From Marsupella aquatica (lineage: Eukaryota > Marchantiophyta): a stretch of 64,000 nucleotides of DNA. A model generated the notes under the pieces. That model saw only the letters and a program-made list of their open reading frames with translations. It ran no database searches and was not told the DNA's origin. Made by a program: the position numbers and the translations under genes. The stretch lies in contig OZ316894.1 in the NCBI GenBank assembly GCA_973895155.1, positions 17,174,001 through 17,238,000 of the forward strand, written 5' to 3'. Of the stretch, positions 60,304 to 64,000 are shown piece after piece; positions within the stretch are counted from its first letter, which is position 1; each line of letters opens with the position of its first letter.

Positions 60304-63300
60304 ATGGCAATTCAAGCAGGAATGGCCGGTGGAGCGGGAAAGAATTGTCTCTCGTGCAGTATCGGAAAATTTCTGGGCGCTGTACTGCTGCTGGGGATCG
60401 GTTACGTTGTTGTTACACACCGAGCTCCCCTGCAATCTGTGAAGCTGCCGAAAGTCCATCAGCAGGAAAGTGGGGTAGCCAAGGATGAGGGTACCTCTGT
60501 AATATGGGGAAAGGGAGTCAGGGATAGGCTTCTAAATTTTGAGTCGCAAGGGCAAAACGCAAATCAAACCGTGCCCTCGAATGAGACAGGTATTTTCCAG
60601 GACCAGTTAAATATGCAGGACATGCTCTGGAAGAATCGGCAGGCAGAGGTCGTCGGAGCTTTCAGACATGCGTGGAGAGGTTACAAGGATTATGCGATAG
60701 GTTTTGATGAGTTGAAACCGATTAAGAGAACGGGTGTGGACGGGCTTGGAGGACTCGGTGCTACAATTGTAGATGCCCTAGACACTGCCATCATCATGGG
60801 CTGTGATGACGTAGTCCAGGATGCAGCATCTTGGATAGAACACGAGCTGCCCAGAAGGCTTCATGAGAAGGGACAAGTGAACCTTTTTGAAACGACAATT
60901 CGAGTCTTAGGTGGGCTTCTAAGCGCGTATCATCTTCTTCAAAAAGATTCAGTTATGGCGTCGAAGATCACCACAAGCCCTGATATCTTTAAGGAGTCCG
61001 CCATTGATCTCGCAGACAGGCTTTACACTGCATTTTCTGATAGTCCTACAGATGTTCCTTACTCTGACGTTGTATTGAACGCAAGAAAGGCACACCCAGC
61101 TTACAATGATGGTGGAGCTAGCAGCACTGCAGAAGTAGCCACCTTGCAAATGGAATTTTGGTATCTGAGTCAAGTGTCAGGTGATCCAAAGTATGGAAAA
61201 GCTGCCATGAAAGTATTCGAGCACATCAAAGGACTCCATAAAGAGCAGGGTTTGGTGCCCATCTTTATAAGGTACATTCTGTTACTCTGCCCAAATTGCT
61301 ATTTGCAACAGCATGTCAATTGTCCGATGTGCAGCTTTTAAAGCTGACAAAATTGAGGCTCATTGTCACTCTAAAGACCCAAGTAACTAATGTGGTGACT
61401 TGATCGCAATTTCATGGAGTTCAATGTGTTTAGTGAGGCACAATAAAGCCTGGCTGTTTGTTCAGAATGCCATATTTTGTGCAAAGTTACACGTAGGTAG
61501 CTGAATAGTTTTCATCACTAGTACGTAAGCAAGAATATTTCATGGTTGTTTGTCCTCTTCATGGTATTTCATGGTTCCATCATGCGCCTTACTTCAGACC
61601 TTTCAGAATATCAGGCAGGCATTTATCTCTGATCAGGCATGGGTATTTTAGAAGTAATATCGTTGTGTCGGGGTTTGTCCTGTCTGATACGGGATGTTGG
61701 AACTAGATTGGTTGTGCACACTCTGTAGTCATTTTTGTCGTGTTTTCAATTTCATGCAGCCCTACTTCGGGGCAATTTATTGGAAACAACATTCGACTGG
61801 GATCACGTGGAGACAGTTACTATGAGTATCTAGTTAAGGTCTGGCTGCAGCAAGGCGGTGCCGATAATGACGCCTCTCCAGTCGCTTATTTACGAGCTAT
61901 GTATGAAGAAGCAATGGCGGGTGTGAAGAATTTGTTGGTCAAAAAGTCGAAGCCCAACGGGCTTGTCTATGTGGGCGAACTCCCTAGTGGTTTACGTGGA
62001 GACTTCAGCCCCAAAATGGATCATCTGGTATAGTCCTTGCTTTCTGCATATTGTTAATGTTAGAACTAAGTTAAATTTTAGATGAGAGCGTGAATGGGTT
62101 CGATCTGTACATAAGAGATGCAATATCACGAAAACACACTATAACGCAATACAAAGTAAGTTTGCAGTACACTTGTTACTAGTTTAGTTATGATCAGTTC
62201 CTTGCCATATTCTGAAGGTGTTCGTGGAGAGTGTTCAATTTTGGAGCCAGACAGAATTTGGTAAGATTGGGTCTTGCACAATCTACGTGAAACTCATATG
62301 TTCTGGTCTGTTGTGGTGTACTATTGGGTGGTGGTGTTCAAGGTGTGTTTCCTAGCAGGGACTCTGGCAATTGGGGCTACAAGGGGGCTAGCTACAGATC
62401 AAGCATTACGCAGAGGTTTTATGAACGAGAAAGATCTAGAAGATCTAAAACTTGCAGAGGATTTGTGTCACACTTGTTACCAAATGTATACTGTAACTGC
62501 GACTGGCCTTGCTCCAGAGATTGCATATTTTAATATGGATGTAAGTACACAGCCTCTGCCTTAAGCACTAGGAGAGAATTTTGCGGAGAATTGTGTCTTC
62601 AACTTCATCATTTGCAAGGATGGAACATTTTCAGTTAGTTTCCTCAAAAGGGAAAACACAGAGGAATGAACTGACACGTACACATTGATCGTGAAGGGGG
62701 AAGTACAAAGTGGGATGGAAGGAGGCAGAAAAGGCGCGGCTTATAGAGATGACATATTAATTCATGCACTCGACAGGCACAACTTGCTGAGACCAGAAAC
62801 TGTGGAATCCCTCTTTGTTCTGTACAGAGTTACAGGGGAGATGAAGTAAGTTAAAAATGAAAGTTTCCCGTTCTCTTGGTGGGACTCTACGCTTCGAAGT
62901 TTGTATTAGATGGTAGATGTTCCATGTTGGGGAAAGTACCTGTTTTATCTAAGTCCTATTTCCCGTCTCACCTGATTGATGCTCAAAAGTTTAAGTATAA
63001 GAACGCAAGCCTTGTAGGTTCCTGTCCCCGAGTCAGAGAGTCTGCTTGAAAAGCACCCCCGAAAATGGTTTTCTAAGCCCTCTGCATTAATGGGGAACTT
63101 TTTGGGAGGGAGAGGAGAGGAAGACTATCAATGTAGCATCTCTTGTTGCCTTGTTATATGAAACCGATTATTGTTTCTGAGAAGGTAATAGGCTCGTGGG
63201 ATCAGCTAGGTCTTTCAGGCCCTCGTCAAGCTACAGTAGTTGGGGAGGACTGACCTGAAGAGACCGGTCCTAAATTTATGCTCAGAACTGTATATTTGGT

Positions 63301-63770
63301 AGTTGAGGTTGGTTTGACAAAAGTTCCCAGTAATTGATGAAATGTTATAGAGCATTGCTGATAATGAGTTATCGCAATACTCTATCAGGACGAAGGTTCC
63401 ATTTGAAAATTTCCAGACTATAGCTAGCAGGTCTTGTCGTTATTATTCTGACATTCGCTTATGCAGGTATCGACAATGGGGTTGGGAGATTTTCCAAGCA
63501 TTTGAAACTCATGCCAAGGTGGCCTCTGGAGGCTATAGTTCGCTGGACAGTGTAACAGTGATTCCAGCACCCAAACGTGACAAAATGGAGACGTTCTTTC
63601 TTGGAGAAACTCTGAAATATTTATATCTTTTATTCAGTGATCCAGGTGTCCTCCCCCTCGATAAGTACGTGTTCAATACTGAGGCACACCCGCTTCCTGT
63701 CATCCAACAGCCTTCCAGCCGGTTAAAGGGGAAAACCTTCAATATCTCTGTTGAAACTAACTCCCAATGA
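60304..63770 (+). CDS. MNS3: ER-type class I alpha-1,2-mannosidase (GH47), 5 exons
   Basis: Trims a terminal alpha-1,2-mannose from Man9GlcNAc2 on N-glycoproteins early in the secretory pathway. Exons 60304-61271, 61760-62027, 62343-62540, 62697-62845 and 63467-63770 join in phase, giving 628 residues. It is a type II membrane protein: short cytosolic N-terminus, one signal anchor (about 20-38, [20 protein letters not shown]), then the (alpha/alpha)7 catalytic domain. GH47 motifs: [11 protein letters not shown] (about 157), [18 protein letters not shown] (about 195), [16 protein letters not shown] (about 337), [16 protein letters not shown] (about 508) and FNTEAHPLP near the end, whose Thr helps bind calcium. 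[12 protein letters not shown] and [20 protein letters not shown] favour the ER-type MNS3 group over Golgi MNS1/2. EDEM-like MNS4/5 are excluded by these motifs. The exon 4 acceptor (GAAG at 62696) is the least certain junction. Confidence 0.92.
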
Positions 63771-64000
63771 GGCACTCTATCTTTCTGAACTTGACGAGCT
63801 GGCACTCAATCAAGTCAATTATTACCACCGTGAGAGTGCACAATGTGTAGTCTGACCTAGGAAATTTTATTGAACGACGATTCTACAGGAAGGGTCACAT
63901 TCCAAGCTCGGATGATTGTTCGGTTCCCAGCAGGGTCGTTTCTGTCCAATTGGAAGTTGAAATGTTACTTTGGTGTAAACTGCGAGTGTGATTGAGGATC
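63771..64000 (+). other. 3' flank of the mannosidase gene
   Basis: Probably 3' UTR. No canonical AATAAA is seen before the window ends. Confidence 0.4.

Overview
The window is nuclear DNA of a land plant or close streptophyte relative. Genes have GT-AG introns. It carries a plant-type cellulose synthase-like D gene, Arabidopsis-type telomere motifs (CCCTAAA), a Mutator-like (MULE) transposon and a plant-style LINE. The complete ciliary gene CFAP298 and a CIB-family EF-hand gene argue for a lineage with flagellated sperm (bryophyte, lycophyte, fern or charophyte) rather than a flowering plant. I cannot name the species.

Layout. 1-8.8 kb is repeat-rich and gene-poor: two copies of a foldback-like element (470-1380, 5335-5940), a MULE-related repeat interrupted by a retroposed LINE 3' end with an 11-bp target duplication (2330-2960), and small repeat clusters. 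8796-12342 (+) is EB1 in seven exons. 13.1-13.5 kb has a 180-bp inverted-repeat element and a near-perfect hairpin. About 14.28-26.2 kb is a roughly 12-kb MULE with long diverged terminal inverted repeats. Its transposase (+, about 15.6-19.0 kb) faces two minus-strand genes: a multi-exon zinc-finger/repeat protein (about 20.6-23.9 kb) that contains a tandem array of duplicated exons, and an RPA70-like OB-fold protein (24.5-25.2 kb). A roughly 140-bp satellite lies between the convergent genes. 26921-31943 (+) is the splicing factor AAR2 in 12 exons. 33974-37132 (-) is the CIB-family EF-hand gene in three exons, and 39633-40478 (-) is intronless CFAP298. 44.3-48.2 kb is a broken LINE with opposed halves, consistent with twin-priming inversion. 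49489-53986 (+) is CSLD in three exons. 60304-63770 (+) is an ER-type class I alpha-mannosidase (GH47, MNS3-like) in five exons. The remaining stretches show no convincing genes.

The host genes are housekeeping and cell-biological: microtubule plus-end tracking (EB1), U5 snRNP maturation (AAR2), cilium assembly (CFAP298), calcium sensing (CIB), wall glucan/mannan synthesis (CSLD) and N-glycan trimming (MNS3). They are independent units, not an operon. For the six host genes I worked out exon junctions by hand and checked that splice phases agree. For the MULE genes most, but not all, junctions were resolved.

The strongest candidate for an undescribed system is the MULE. It has the convergent two-gene plan known from maize MuDR, but adds an RPA-like single-strand-DNA-binding-type gene, a partner protein enlarged by in-frame exon amplification, and an internal satellite.
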